Shown here: positions 37,437-50,900 of the stretch, piece after piece
How the letters are laid out: every line of letters starts with the position of its first letter
How positions within the stretch are numbered: the stretch's first letter is position 1
From: Bombus terrestris
Lineage: Eukaryota; Arthropoda; Insecta; Hymenoptera; Apidae
Reading direction: 5' to 3'
Assembly (NCBI RefSeq): GCF_910591885.1
Contig: NC_063272.1
Location: 6,398,364 to 6,462,363, forward strand
Length of the DNA stretch: 64,000 nt
Program-made: the position numbers and the translations under genes
Notes under the pieces: generated by a model
What the model saw: only the letters and a program-made list of their open reading frames with translations
What the model was told of the DNA's origin: nothing
Database searches by the model: none

Positions 37437-40400
37437 TGGTACCGACTGAAAGGCCAATAAGAGTGGACTAAGTGCTGCCCTGAATCACGGGCCGAGTGAT
37501 GTACAGACAGTCGGTGCCTGTGACGAGGTAACCCGAGCATTCCTGCACGTACTTCGCTTGTCTCTTTCACCGAAATCACCGGTCCACTCGATCGAACCCC
37601 TTTCGAATAAATGTCCGCGGGACCGCTCGACCGAATCCAGGGCTAAGAATCTCCCGGACATCTGCCGACTGGGCCCACTATTTTTCTTGATTGCTCAATC
37701 TTCAATGCTATGCATCATCGAGCTGTTAAGAGGTTTAGTCATATTTATGGACAGCTTTATTGCCGTGTTTGATATTGATAGGTTGGGGAAATTGGGAAAT
37801 AAGTTTTGACTTTGGAGCATTACGTGGACGTGTAGTCGATTTTATGCTGTTATTTAGGCGAACAGACGTTTTAATAACATTTATGGGAAATTTTATGGTA
37901 CTATTTGATATTAAACGGAGTATTAGAATTCTATAAATAATTTTGGGTTTAAAGTGTTTCTTGATTTATATTCTGCTGTATACGATTGGACTATTGAGAG
38001 ATTTTTATGATATTTATGCTCATAGACAAAAGTCTCCAGTTTTATTGTTGTACCTGATTTCTACGGATCGTAAAATTCTATAAGTAGGATGTAGAAATTT
38101 GTGAATAACTTTTGTCACGTGTACATTTACTTCATTCATGTATAGTTATTATATTCCTCCAATTTCTTAAGATAATCGTTTCATTCTTTCCACTATTTCT
38201 ACTCTCTCAATTTCCTTGGTTAAATACGACAAAAAAGATTTATCCCACGGTATGCGCAATAATGCTTCTTCCCACTTTTCACGAAGAAGCATCTTCGATT
38301 CCACATCTTTCCATCAATTCAAGTACAGGGTGTGACGATCGTCTATTTATCAGATAGAAAAGGATCGACGATTTTTACCGCGATCAATGCTGATACCGGT
38401 CGCGGTTTCTGTCGAAGGATTTCACACGGAAGTCCCCGGAGCCTGACGAATGCGTTTTACATCTCCTCGCGCGATTACCTCGCGTACACTGCGATCCGAA
38501 GTCGGTGGACGCGCGAGGGGCGCGCTTGCAAACGTCAACGTGACAAATGGCGACCAAAAGCGGACGAGCAAGACTGCGACGTGACCTCTGGTAACCTCGC
38601 CATCAAGCATCCGAGAGACTCCTCGAGGAATGTCGTGACGCCTTCTGCGTCGCTTGTTTCTTCTCTCTCGACGTTTCTCGCCTATCGTAAAAAATTATTT
38701 CGCTGCTGAGGAAAATCCGGCCACCGACGATCCCGTGTCTAGCAAACGTATCGTGCATTTCTGTTTGTGGTGTAAGTGTACGAGAATATGGGTGGAATGT
38801 AGAAAGAGAAAGTTAACTAAAGAAAGTTAAGTGGGAGTTGGAGCACACGTAGATGTATCTTTTTCTTTCTGAAATAGGTTGACATATATCGTGTTTTGAA
38901 CACGCGAATGAATATTCACGTTTCTGTGAATATTTTTTGTACGAGTTTGAGACAGAATTTTAGAGTCTGTGTTTAGGGTATGTGTTTGACTAGTAAATTA
39001 TGGATGTTTACGCGTTTATTAAAAATTTAAGAACGTTTATAGTATGGAATATGTATAAAAATATAAAAGATATGTGTCATGAATATATACGAAATGTCTG
39101 AAGCAAAGTACTCGTACAATTATAATATTTAGTAGGTAAAAAAAATTCTTATGTAAATTCTTTCTTTACTGATATTCGTAAAAATAGGAATTTGTATATA
39201 ACATTCCTCTGTTGTTCAATTTCTCACTCTTCTGTCGTCCATTATTCACATCACTGAAAAATCTCAGAAACCAGACGGAATGACAACCATGGAAAAGTCG
39301 TACAAATTGTCCGTTATCAAATTTTCTCATTTTGCCATTAATTATCCAAATTATTCGGAAGGATACCTTGAGAAACATAATAACAATGGTACATCTTCGA
39401 AGGAAGATTTCCAAGCGATTAGCATGGCAAGAGATTCGCCGAACAATTGTCTTAATTTACCTAAACTCGTCGGCTGAATCGGGCGTTTTCTTCACGCCGA
39501 TTACCGGACGAAATCTCCGACGATAACGCGAGGCATTCGTCGATTCCGTGGAAATGCAATTACGCGACTGGCTGAAGCTCGTCTTCCGTCGAAAGAAATC
39601 TGACACGGCCGAATTTCTCCGGAGACGGTCGGAGAAATTACTTCACTTGGCAGGATTGCATGCTCGTGATATAAGCGAGCGGAAGCACTTTTGCACTGTA
39701 CGAACCGCGGGCTTCCTTCTTCGTGGAACTTTCTTAAAATCTCGTTCCGCCACCTCCGCTATCGCGCCACGAATTTTCCGCAACATTTTTCAAACTTACG
39801 TCATCTGAGATAGCTGGGATTTTCTGTTAGTTGTTTTAATTAATCAGGTTGATGGGTGAAAGAAGTTCGCCGAGTTCATTCAGAGGTTATGGGGGATTTG
39901 AGGTATTAGAAGATTAAATGGGATTGGGTTTTATCGCTGCGATATAGGAAGTCATTATGATCAGTTCCTTATATTGAAAAATAAAGAGTAACGATGATGT
40001 TATATGTTGTCATATATTATTTCTAAGAAATGTTTCTTTATATTTACGATTATGTATTTATGTCATCTTAACGTAAAATCTCTCCGTATGTTAAGACTGA
40101 CCCGGTCTGCGTGACTATTTTTACAATTTTTTTCCATGTTGTTTTGTTTTCTGCTTTTTTTTATCTTTATATGTAACCTACAAAATGCTTTAATGTTAAC
40201 CTCTTGTTAATGTGTACTCTTTTCTTGGATAAAACTTTTTAATTGACGCATTAATTCAAAAAGAAAATCCATGAGAAAATTCGTGAAAATATTTCGGACA
40301 GATAAAATACAACATTAGAATTAATAATTATCTCTTCGTGCTTGATGTTTACATTTCATCGTTTTGAATCGAAGATTTAGACAGAATCACGAATTTTTCC

Positions 40401-43150
40401 ATTATTTCTACAAAGATTTTTCAAGCAATGCTCTAATAACATGTTAGGTATCGCGTAATGGATTGGCCGAGGTTCGCTGCAGCTTGTTTTTGGTCCTGTT
40501 TGCTTAGACTAAATTTTAACCCATCAACTAGTCGGCTATCATATCTACGAAATACGAGAACTCGCTTTACTTACCTGAGGCGGTCTCAGAGGCAAACATC
40601 ATGTGCTTCTGTATTATCGCATGCAATTCTGCTCGGGCTTTAATTAAACTAGACAGTAGTTTAAATGACGATTCGCCGAATCGTTTGCAAAGAGGTTAAT
40701 CCACACACGTAATTAGAGAGTGGAAAAAGAAGATATTCCGTGATATTATTACATTTCCTGTTAAAGAAGCAAAAAGAATGTTTACTGTTTCGTGGAAAGA
40801 ACGAATGCTCTTGCTTTATTTCATAATTATCTATTTGCGTCAAATGGTTAAGTTTTACGGGTAAAACGTGTTGCATGTGAACAGAGATAACGCAAGTCAC
40901 GAACATGAAACGAGTTACACTAGAGCTTTCTTCGAGATAGAGCGTGCTATAGAAATAGAGATAAATTATTTTATAGCTATTATGCTGTTATATTGTTGCA
41001 CTGTTGTACTGTTTGTTTGATAGTTTACACTTTAAACTTCGTTTTAACAATGTGCTTCGCTTCTAGAACGACTACAATGCTTTTATAGCACTCTATAGAA
41101 GTTAGTACATGTTCCCATACATTTTATATTTGTCTCTAGATAAAACAAAGCGAAGTAATCCACGTTCTACAGTTTAAATAGATACACAAAGTGCTTTTAT
41201 TTGTAGGTACATTAACTCCTAATTCAATTTATATTAGTTTATTAATTCAATTTATTAATGCTATAGATATTTCAGCATAGTTTGAATCACATGTTGTTAA
41301 GACATTCGATTTTATTATTATAATAGGTTACTATTGTTAAGGCATTAATAAGTGTTCAGCAAATCTGATGCCTATTTTATAACACGTTTAAGAATTATTT
41401 ACTTTCCTTTTCATTTTATACATATATACTAAGAATTATTATATCTATATATAAGAAAATGTGTTTTTCTTATCATTGGTTATACTTTCAGAATTATAAG
41501 AATTCAGAATTTAAATATATCATTCTTATACCTCAACGATATAGAAAGAAGTATCCACTAAGCCCCAAAAATCGGTACTACACTAAAATTATATATATAT
41601 ATAATCCCCACAAAGAAACAAAAAACAGATCCAGACTACAAACTTACTCATAGCACTCTTACCGATATTGACAAGAACCATAAAAGACAATCCATACTTA
41701 AGGCTCAACCCTTTCAGTGTGCATCGAGCTCAAATGATTTGTTTAATCCTTGCGAGAGGAAAAAAGGGTCGAGGGACAAGCATCGTTTAAAAATGTACTC
41801 TGGTGCTAAGGGGAACCGCGCGGTTCATCGCGGGACGACGTCGAAAAAGACGAGCGCTTCGAGCTTGCGACGCGGACCAGCGAAGATAAACTACGAGGAG
41901 GCATTGTTTGCATCGTAGCCGAGCAAAAGTTTTTTCTTTTGTCGCGGTGAACCCTCTTTCCTTTCCCTTTTGGCCCCAGAGGTTCGTCCACGCGAGAGAT
42001 ACTTCCCGGCTGGTCGTCGCTTCTGTCGCAGCTCGCTTGCAAGAATTATTATGCTGTCCCGATGTTATTACCGGTTACTTGTCTTCCTTCTTGCCCCAGC
42101 CGGATAGAAAAAGGAAACGCGACGCTCAGCGTTCTGGTTTTTCCCTGCCGTGCGCAGCGAACTGCGAGTTTTTCCTCTGATTTACGGTTTCTTCAGGACC
42201 CAAGAGCGGTATTATGGGAAACGGTATTGTTCCCATCCTGTGTTGTTTGCAAATCTTACTTACTGCTCGTAGGAGCACAGCTAATTTGCTTGAGAAATTA
42301 TGACTGCTTGGTGTATTGGTTAAATAATTAGAATTTTTCAAAAGGAAAAATGTTTCTTCAGTCTCTACTTATGATTTTTTCTGCCACAAAGATCTATGTA
42401 TTTGCATAGGTATTCTCAAATTATGCTTGTCCTTCTAGTATTTGATCTTTAACGTATTCCTTATTTTAATAAAAGAATGGTACAGACGACGTTGTCATGT
42501 TAATGCAATTCATGGGAAAAGACACGTATATGTGTTCGAACAAATGTTCTAGAATGCATTGTTTACTTTCACAATATTTTCTGCAACTATCTTCTACTGT
42601 AAGCTATTTCTTGTTATGTTATAATTGCGCGTGTCAATTGGTTAAATTACAAGTTCTACCACTTGGCGAATAATTCAAATGGAATCGCCTCGATTCCAAT
42701 GCAGATCGATCAGCCTACAACTCCCTTCGAATTTCGATTACTCTAACTACTATGTGAGCGAAAAGTGGAGGGTCAAAGATCACGGGTCGTCCAATATTCG
42801 GGACCGACAGGATAGGAGAATGCAAGGGACGAGCACATGTCGGGAGCACAGGCCGTCGGAGACATGGAACTAGGTGAGAGGACTTCTGGGATTAAGCCAT
42901 TTTTCCGGTACGTGACTCCGTGGCCGGATCGGGAAAGAAGTTTCGAGGAGAAGGTAGTTTCCGCGGGACGTTCAACGTATTTCCCCGACGATGTCCTCGC
43001 CTCCTTACACGATTACAATAAATTTCCTCGACGACGTTATTTCCGCCTTAATAACGCGACTCTCCTCGGCCGAGTTCTACATAAATTTTAATGAGAACTC
43101 GCCCGGATTCGCCGTGTAGCTAGCGCAACGCGATTTACCGTTAAATTCTT
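37437..43150. other. Intron 2, part 5: no gene found
   Basis: CpG-rich islands lie at about 37440-37680, 38320-38780, 39480-39800, 41790-42200 and 42670-43150, separated by AT-rich sequence. A perfect 14-bp palindrome, GAACCGCGCGGTTC, is at 41813-41826. The ORFs at 38332-38709 and 41908-42331 have no recognisable domains, and overlapping frames on both strands are equally open. I see nothing that can be called a gene. Confidence 0.5.
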
Positions 43151-43560
43151 AACCGTGTCTCGCGAACGATAAGAGGATCAGAATAATTTTACAAACTATA
43201 CTCTTGGTGTAAAACCGTGGGTGTAATAGAATATTGGTATCTTCAAGAATTTGAAAAGTGTCTGCCAAAACTGCTAGATTTTTCACAACCGTGTCTTGTA
43301 AAAAAAGAAAAAAATAATTTTTCAGAGCAAGGTATTTTTGGTGCAAACGCAACGCAATATAATCTGCAATGAGAATATTGATCATTTTCTATATTTAAAA
43401 AGTATTTTCAAACTGTCGGATAAAATGATGTAGAGTTGGTGCTTACATCAAAACAGTGTCTCGCGAATGATGATGGGATTGGAATAATCGTAGAAAATGA
43501 AATCACTGTAAAAATTACTGTAATATAGCGTGTAATATTGGTAATTTGAAATAACGTTTT
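43151..43560. repeat. Degenerate repeat, three copies about 140-165 bp apart
   Basis: AACCGTGTCTCGCGAACGAT (43151), AACCGTGTCTTGTAAAAA (about 43287) and AACAGTGTCTCGCGAATGAT (about 43453) head three related units. Units 1 and 3 stay alignable for about 100 bases, sharing GA.(G/T)GGAT..GAATAAT and TAATATTGGTA. Unit 2 is shorter and more altered. This is an old tandem repeat. Confidence 0.6.
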
Positions 43561-45439
43561 CGAATAATTAAATGGAATGCGTTTTCTTAAACAAACACGA
43601 GCCAACTAAATTTTGGTATAGATTCCAATCACGTTTTCCCTTAACACTCAATAAAAAGAATTTTCTCGACAGTCCATAATCGCAGCTCCAGATGGTTATG
43701 ATCCTCCCGGCGGATTAATTGTACTATTCTATCGTACGTGCCTGAGAAATCTTCCCCTCCTTTTTGAGCGATAAAAGACTAGTGCTGCTCTTAACACAAA
43801 AATTCTATAAAAGGAGGGATAAAATAGTTCGTTTTCCTTACTTTAAGTGTAAAAATGCTAGTATTGTGTTTATATCAAACGACGATTATAAAAAATATTC
43901 CTAAAAACATAGAGCAAATACGGGAGAAGTGACACACAGTTAAAGAAACGAATATAGTGTCGAAATTTTATAAATTTTTCCAAGGGTTGGTATTTTTAAT
44001 AAAATATCGGTTTGTAGTAACGTTATGCGTATTTTACTTTCTTTATGATAATTCTATTTAACGAAATGGTAATATGGTAATTGTATTTACCTAAAGTAAC
44101 GACAATTTGAAAAATCTGAAGGAAACCAAAACCGTAAGCAGAATTATAAAACCTTTGTCCACAAGATGCATAGGAGCAATTGCGCATTCACTAGATTAAT
44201 GACTTTTCTAATTACATTCAACGCAAGACTCAACCAGTCACAATATCTGCCACTTGAAAGGCGACGAATCTTCTTGTATCGCACATATCACGGGGGCAGC
44301 AATCGAAATATCAAATTCTGATTTATTATCAAGTGAATCTTCGACCATAATAACAGAAAATAGGTATATTCAATGAGACCGAACTAATCAGCCCTTATTC
44401 ACCTCCGGTATACATAATACTAGACTACTTGCACGCATTCAAACTGCATATCTCTAGCACACAAAGAACTTGGTAATAAAAAGTCGTCAAACAGAAAGGA
44501 AATCAGTTTTCAAACATGTCTAACTAAATTACATTACGAAATTCCATTCGGTGGGTCTCAAAGAAATCGTGTATTCATCCCGCAGCGCAGTCAGGTAGCG
44601 AAAGTTGAAAATAAAAATAAAAATATGCCGCATTACGTGGAATTACAAAGTACAGGCACGAAGTTCCATAGGAGCATAGTATGCACGAAGAAGCCCGTTT
44701 CTGTACCCGACTCGTAACCTGGTCCGGAATCGCGTCCACCACTTTATTAGGGAGCATGAAAGACGTTTTCCCATGCACACGGCACGAAATCAGCAGTCAA
44801 AGGCCGCGCAGCACGTCATTACGTTTGTGTACCAGGTAAACGAAAGAAGAGTTCAAGAGGTCGGAATAGTCCGGTGGAACTCGTTAATCCGGCCGGTGTA
44901 AGGCACCCAGAAGTGCTCGGAAGTGCGACGAAGTGGCACTGCACGCGTCTCGACGCATTCAACTTAGAATCGTCGCGATTCTAAAAGGACGTCCATTAGT
45001 AACTAACGATATACATACATGCACGCGTAAGTTCGTTCTCCTCGTCTATACAGACAACTCCGTCGTTTCTTTTTCAACTGGCAGGTCGAAAAGGAATCGT
45101 GGAAAGGACGAGAGACGGTCTCTTCGACGTGTATCCACTTTTTGTTTTTATCCCAGCGGCTTTTTTCTGCGTGGAAACAACACCTGTTCGACGCTGGCTC
45201 GCCGCGCGAGAGAAACCTGTCCGATCGGTGCATTCAAGGGAAGTGTAGAGATTCTGACGACGATGCGGTAGGTAACGCGGTTTCCGGAGATAATGGAGGA
45301 ATTCCCTGTTCGGTTAGTCGCGTATTTATCGTTCCATGCAGGTAGTTTCAAGTCCTTTTTTCGTGAAATAAATGGATTTTGGGCACGTAATTGCGTTATG
45401 TATAGCAAGCTGTGGTGACTGAACGGCGGACATTTATGC
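43561..45439. other. Intron 2, part 6: no gene found
   Basis: 43561-44540 is AT-rich and plain. 44560-45340 is a CpG-rich island with overlapping ORFs on both strands. Around 44900-44945 the motif AAGTG(C/G) recurs several times. No exon or RNA gene is supported. Confidence 0.5.
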
Positions 45440-46015
45440 ATTTCTCTGAAAATGTATACTTTGTAAGGAAAATTTGATTATCTCGTGACTGAGTTTAGAA
45501 TATATTGAGACTTAACGACAAAGACTGTATCTTCTTCTAGAACTATTCGATTCTCTAGAATTCTAAATAACGAAAAAATATTTATTTCCTAATTCTTCTT
45601 CTCCTAATTAAACGATTAAACCTATTATACTTTGGTGTGTATCTCCGAAATTTGATTACTTCTGGCTTCGTCTTATAACGATCGAATACAAATATAGAAC
45701 GTAGATAAACGTCGCTTCTTTCAGAATTGTCAAATTCTTCAGAATTTTATACAATTATGAATTATTTATTTTCTAATTGTTTTTGTTAAAACGATTATAT
45801 TCCATTCCGGTATGTGTCTCTGAAACTCTACAAACTTTGCAGGAAATTATATCGATCATCTCGTGATTGATTCTAAATATGTCGACACATGTCTCTTCTT
45901 CTTAGGACTGTCCGATTCTTCAATATTCTAATTGATTAAGAAATATCCCTTTTTTTGATTCTGCTTCTCGAAGGATTAGACCTATCCTATCTCGTAAGAA
46001 TACGAAACTCCGACT
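45440..46015. repeat. Degenerate tandem repeat, about 175-200 bp period, three units and a partial fourth
   Basis: Unit heads with TCTC(T/C)GAA lie at 45443, 45642 and 45817. Units 1 and 3 are the clearest pair: ATCTCGTGACTGAG against ATCTCGTGATTGAT, at an offset near 378. All units share a pyrimidine-rich CTTCTTC...GATTCT(T/C)..A.AATTCTA block and an ATTA.ACCTAT.(A/C)TA.. block. Unit 2 has lost about 16 bases after its head. The array is old and transcription-neutral in appearance. Confidence 0.6.
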
Positions 46016-46154
46016 TGACGTTTATTTCACACCGCGGCGTAGCACCGGTTGCCGCATCGCAAGGAGGTAATGACGAGGTGCGGAGAAGTAGGCTATTGTC
46101 TAGATCGCGCGGGACATATATCAACGTCGCGAAACAAGGGCCCGAGCACTCGTT

Positions 46155-46195
46155 AACAATGGCGGAATGTCGCATTAATATTCGGGACGCGGCGC
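46155..46195. promoter_or_regulatory. Duplicated motif, copy 1 (CGCATTAATATTCG block)
   Basis: ACAATGGCGGAATGTCGCAT followed by TAATATTCGGGACGCGGCGC resembles 47664-47704. The shared core is CGCATTAATATTCG (46171-46184), followed by GCGGCGC within 10 bases. It contains overlapping ATTA homeodomain-type cores. The regulatory call is inference. Confidence 0.35.
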
Positions 46196-47663
46196 TCTTC
46201 TGTCTTTAACGCGTTGGATATGTCGACTGAGAATCGCTCGCGATAACTCTTTTTCATCGTGCCGCTGTGTTCCGTTAACCATTAATTCCCTGTGTTATCT
46301 GTTGCGCAGGCTGGACAGATGTTTGATAGGTGTACATTGTTCAACAAGTAAATTCTCATTAGAATTGTTAATGTCCCCTCTGCGCTTATGAAAGATCGTT
46401 TCTCTCTTGTATTTTCTGTACGAATACATCCTCTAATTTCTTCGGTTTTCACCGAATAAAGTAGGATATTCTCTATGTGAACAGAAAGAAAGATACTGTA
46501 GGTGGATACGACATAGCATGGTCGCACTCTTCCGAATGTCAAATCATGTACATAATGTAATAAATGAGCCTACCAAAAGTCAAATTGATCAACTCCACTT
46601 TGTACCAATTTCTCTATTTTATTATATTGGTATGCGATTAATATGCAATTCTCGAAAAATAAATCGCTTATTTCCATACACTGATTTATTACGAGAAGAT
46701 TACATAAGTGGTATGTAAATTAACACTAATGTACGAATAATTTTGCAATCCAAGATTCAAATTACTTCTACAAGATACATACTGTGTGACGCGTCAATGA
46801 GGATGACGCCGTCACGGATGTCGTCATTAACTGATGACATATGTTCCATTGATAATATTATATTTAGCTTTTTCATTTCTTTTCATCGAGAGGAGCGATT
46901 TAGAAATTATGCTGAGAAGATTAAAGCCAATTTACGACCGCGCTATATCCTTTCCATTTAGCATTCCTAATTCGATGCCTCACCAAACCATCCCCTTAAA
47001 AATCGAACGGTATCACTGTTAATATAGGTCAATCGTTTTGAATGATGTTCCTGTCGATGACAATGGTTCACAGTCATAATTCTATTGAGATATGTATAAT
47101 TTTTGTGCTGGACTAGGTCAAATGTGTAGTAGAGATGTTTGTATGTGGATATCAGTGTATGGAGATATGGTGTGCGCGGCGACTGAGAAACAGACGAATG
47201 TAAACAGTTCAGTCGGTTAACAGTCTACAAAAGGTCGGGTATGGAAGAAAGTGCTGAGACGCGTGCAAGTGTGTATCGATGAATATTCTAGAAATCGTTT
47301 ATAAAATAAATATATGTCTACGTTAATAGTAATGCCCAGTGTAAATTTAATGTTTCCATAACAATATTTCGGCCATCAAGATCCACAATTCTCAACAAAT
47401 TCGATGGCAATTGAAACACATCCAGATCTCTATCTTCCCTCTTCAAGCACCTCGATTGCAATCCCACTTTCGTTTCGGAAGAATCGAAACCGTTAATAAG
47501 CAGTCTGGTGTACAGGTTCGATAAAGAAAGAAAGAAGCAAACAAAAATATGCGAGATCGTCATTGGTGGCCGCGAAAGTGTGACGAGGGAGGATGGAAGC
47601 AGGTCAGTGGCAGGATGATCGCTAGAAAAGGATACAGAGACCGGCTAAAAAGAGAACTCGAGG

Positions 47664-47704
47664 ACAATGAGGAACGCCGCATTAATATTCGTGGCATGCG
47701 GCGC
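47664..47704. promoter_or_regulatory. Duplicated motif, copy 2 (CGCATTAATATTCG block)
   Basis: ACAATGAGGAACGCCGCATT followed by AATATTCGTGGCATGCGGCGC shares the core CGCATTAATATTCG (47678-47691) and the trailing GCGGCGC with 46155-46195. The two copies lie about 1.5 kb apart in the same orientation, each inside a CpG-rich island. Confidence 0.35.
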
Positions 47705-47957
47705 CAGGCCTCTCTCGTTCTCACTTTCCTCTTCTCTCTGACTGCTTCTCCGCGGCTTGTCTTCTGCCTGAGGCGATTCGTGCGCTAGATTGCAATCGCA
47801 ACAGCTTCGTTAATTACTAGATCCTTCTTCCTTCCCCATTGGTAAGGGAGAATCGCTCGCCATAGCCCATCCAACCACCGAGAACAGTTTACACACGCGG
47901 ATCGTTTTCCTAGGACTCACTCGTGACGACCAGAGACTTCCTGCGGATCTTGTCTGT

Positions 47958-47989
47958 GACCACGATGACCGCGCGGTGTCGTCGTGGTC
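47958..47989. other. Near-perfect 32-bp palindrome without a loop
   Basis: GACCACGATGACCGC meets GCGGTGTCGTCGTGGTC directly at 47972/47973. All but two or three positions pair, with one two-base offset. It lies in a CpG-rich island. It could bind a dimeric protein or form a cruciform, and no family is recognised. Confidence 0.5.
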
Positions 47990-50900
47990 CGCTCGTTCTC
48001 TCACCCTTGACACGATGCCTCCCTTTCACGGGATTCCAACAAAGCCGGAGAACAGATCCTTCGGTCGGCCTTTGTGTACCGCGATCCCTTGGTTGGATAC
48101 GAGGACGCTTACTTGTGCCTAGCCCGTTTTTCTCTCTGCACATGGATAATGTTCTTCGCTGGGTGTATTAACATTTCGATGCCGCCTTTGGATTACCGGT
48201 GACACGAACAAAGTAGGTTCAACGATTTGATCTATTTTACGAGGAAATATCGATTTGTTATTTTGGCGGTATCGGATTTGCTGATATTTTCTGTGCAAAT
48301 TGCTATTTTTGTTAATTCATTTATGGTTGATGCGAGACTTGCTCGGGCTTCGTGAAGAATTTTATGTATATTAAATGGAATTAATATGTGAATAAATGAA
48401 GAGTGTGTGATATTTTAAGCAAAATCTTCTTTGTTTAAGGCGTAACAATTTAATTTTTCAGAAAGCTTCATGATACAGAAATACTGAAATTACTGATCAG
48501 TTGTATAGAGGGATCTTCGTAGTAGAAAGGATTGCGATATAATTCAATAATACTTTATAACACAATCCATTTCAAACCAAAGCCAGGATAAAATAAAATT
48601 AAATTATACCGTGTATGATCCTGCTCACAATCATTCCATGTATCTATCAAGAATCAATTGTAAAAAGGAGCTAATAATAATTCACTCAGAAACAACGAAA
48701 GATCACGACCGATGACGGTAGATCATTGATCATAGCTATCCCTACGAGCATCGCTGTCAGACTATCCGCCTCTGTATCATACCAACAATGACTCGAAGCC
48801 AAAGTACAAGCACGAAGAATTTCAATTATCTGTTTCACATTAAAGCCCTATCTTCCCTAAAGGATTTTTAAGGAAAACATATTTTCTGGAGAAAGCTAAG
48901 AAACTTTTTGAATAAAAAGCCTATGGGACAAAATGGTACGTTTTTTCGGAAAACTTTGCAATTTATATTTAACTATTCAACTCGTAATAGCGCAGCGATT
49001 TCCCCCGAATGGAATATTGCTTTCATTTTTTCTGGACTATTTTTCCTACTATTGCCAGGCGTCAAGTATGAAGTGTTTCTTATCGTCTCTTTCCTCCTCT
49101 GATTTTCTCGGGACCGACATCGCAAACGATGGAAACGTTTCTTTCGTTTTTTCGCGATTTCTGTTTATCGCTGCCGCTGAAACGACGCGACGGTACCGAA
49201 TAGTGTTTCCGGTGAATTTAATTCGGAAGATAGCAAGGTCTGATGTAGACGCAAATAGAGAAAGAGAAAAGGAAGTGGATATAAGCGGCAAATACATTGT
49301 TCCTTCGTCATAAAACATTCTTTGATCCAATAGTTTGAATGTGCTGGCTAAACACGCAATATATTCTGCGTATGTATGTGTTGGAAATCGCCTTACCAAT
49401 GGCTGACGCGATCTTTCTGTGAAGGAAGGAAAATACGTTATTTTCTTTAATATTAAGAAATAATGTTTGATTAGGTTGCAACTATACTGAGTGTAAACAG
49501 GATCGTACCAGCAGTTATGACAATCGTTTCGTTACCACTTTGATACTGCAAGGTGAAAGTTTCATGCAGATCAATATTTTATGAAAGGAATTTCTCAAGA
49601 AGGAAATAAGAACCCTTCAGTAAATTCCTGTATTTGGATTTTATACTATCACATCATCGAATAAATTACATTACAAGATGTTTCTGTTATTGTAGAAAAT
49701 AATCTGTTTTCATTTTTCAATTCAATTTGAACAAAATTAACAAACAAAATTAAAAGTAGATAATTATAGTATAAGATAAGCATCAAACGCACAAGTGCTT
49801 TGGCATTCAATTGGCAAAAGTTGAGAAACTGAAGTCAACCACCTTGATCTGTGAATGGCTCTTATTGAATAACATTTCCATCTTGCACAAGAAACGATCC
49901 ATTTAAAAAATTACTCTACTTTTTCCTCAAGTCGAACAGATATACGCGATCCTTCGAAAAACAGCAGTTTGCCAAAGAAGATCGACATTCGCGCAAAGCC
50001 CCATTATAGCGAAACATTTTCATTTTTATCTGTTGCACCGCTCAGCGAACGTATCTGATTATGTTTTCCAGTGAGACGTCGAATCTATTTTCGAGAATCG
50101 GTCCGTAATTCGTCCGATTGTATTGTCGGCTGGGAAATTTATGCTTATCCATCGAGCTCTCACGGTGACGGTAATATCGTCTCTCGAATGGGCTATTGCT
50201 CTTACTTTTATTTTCTCCGTGAGCGTATCAGGATGCACCAAGTAAGATCGTCTGCCGCGTGCTATATCGTACAAGCTATAAAAAAGAGAAGGAAGACGAG
50301 TATTGTTCCTTATCGTGGTTGGGGGTATCACCGCGATTCTTGCAATTCGCGAGCTCGGAGAAACGAGTTTCGTCGAGTTTCCACGTTTCGTTTCGCGGCG
50401 ATCCCTGTTTATCGGTCTTGGCAAGATTGAACGACGCGAGCATTCAGCCACTCGGCAACTTCGATAGATTCGATTCGACAGATAGGAGGGTCTAACCTGC
50501 CACCAGGGGAATGAAAATTGCCCCCGGAAACCATTTCCATATGGTGATTTCCAACGAGTAGGTTTACGGCAGAAGAATGCTTCTGTTTTGCGTGAGAGAA
50601 TGGATAATGCGAGTTTAATGCTCAAGTAATTGCTTCCAATTGCCAGGTCGTAGGTTTTCAATGATTGAATGATTGTTTGATTCGTTATGTCATTGTTTCG
50701 TATATCAGTCGGAGACTTTTAGAATTTTCAGATTTCCCATTTAAATTTCGATCGAAGTTATTTAAAAAATAGCTGAAAACTGAAAGAGTCCTACAGTATG
50801 TTCACAACGTGCACCAAAGACATTAACAAGAACCAACGGGTTCCTTTAGAAAGTAATTCTGTTCTACGTACGAAAATAAAACTGCAAAATCCATCTTATA

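Noticed and set aside
37151..37471. 106-codon ORF across a CpG-rich island
   Set aside because: Sequence shows no family features, and a better start context belongs to the different, shorter frame at 37314.
50059..50661. 200-codon ORF on the minus strand, the longest in the window
   Set aside because: No domain, signal or repeat is recognisable, and the + strand is open over much of the same bases. CpG-rich islands here produce such ORFs by composition.
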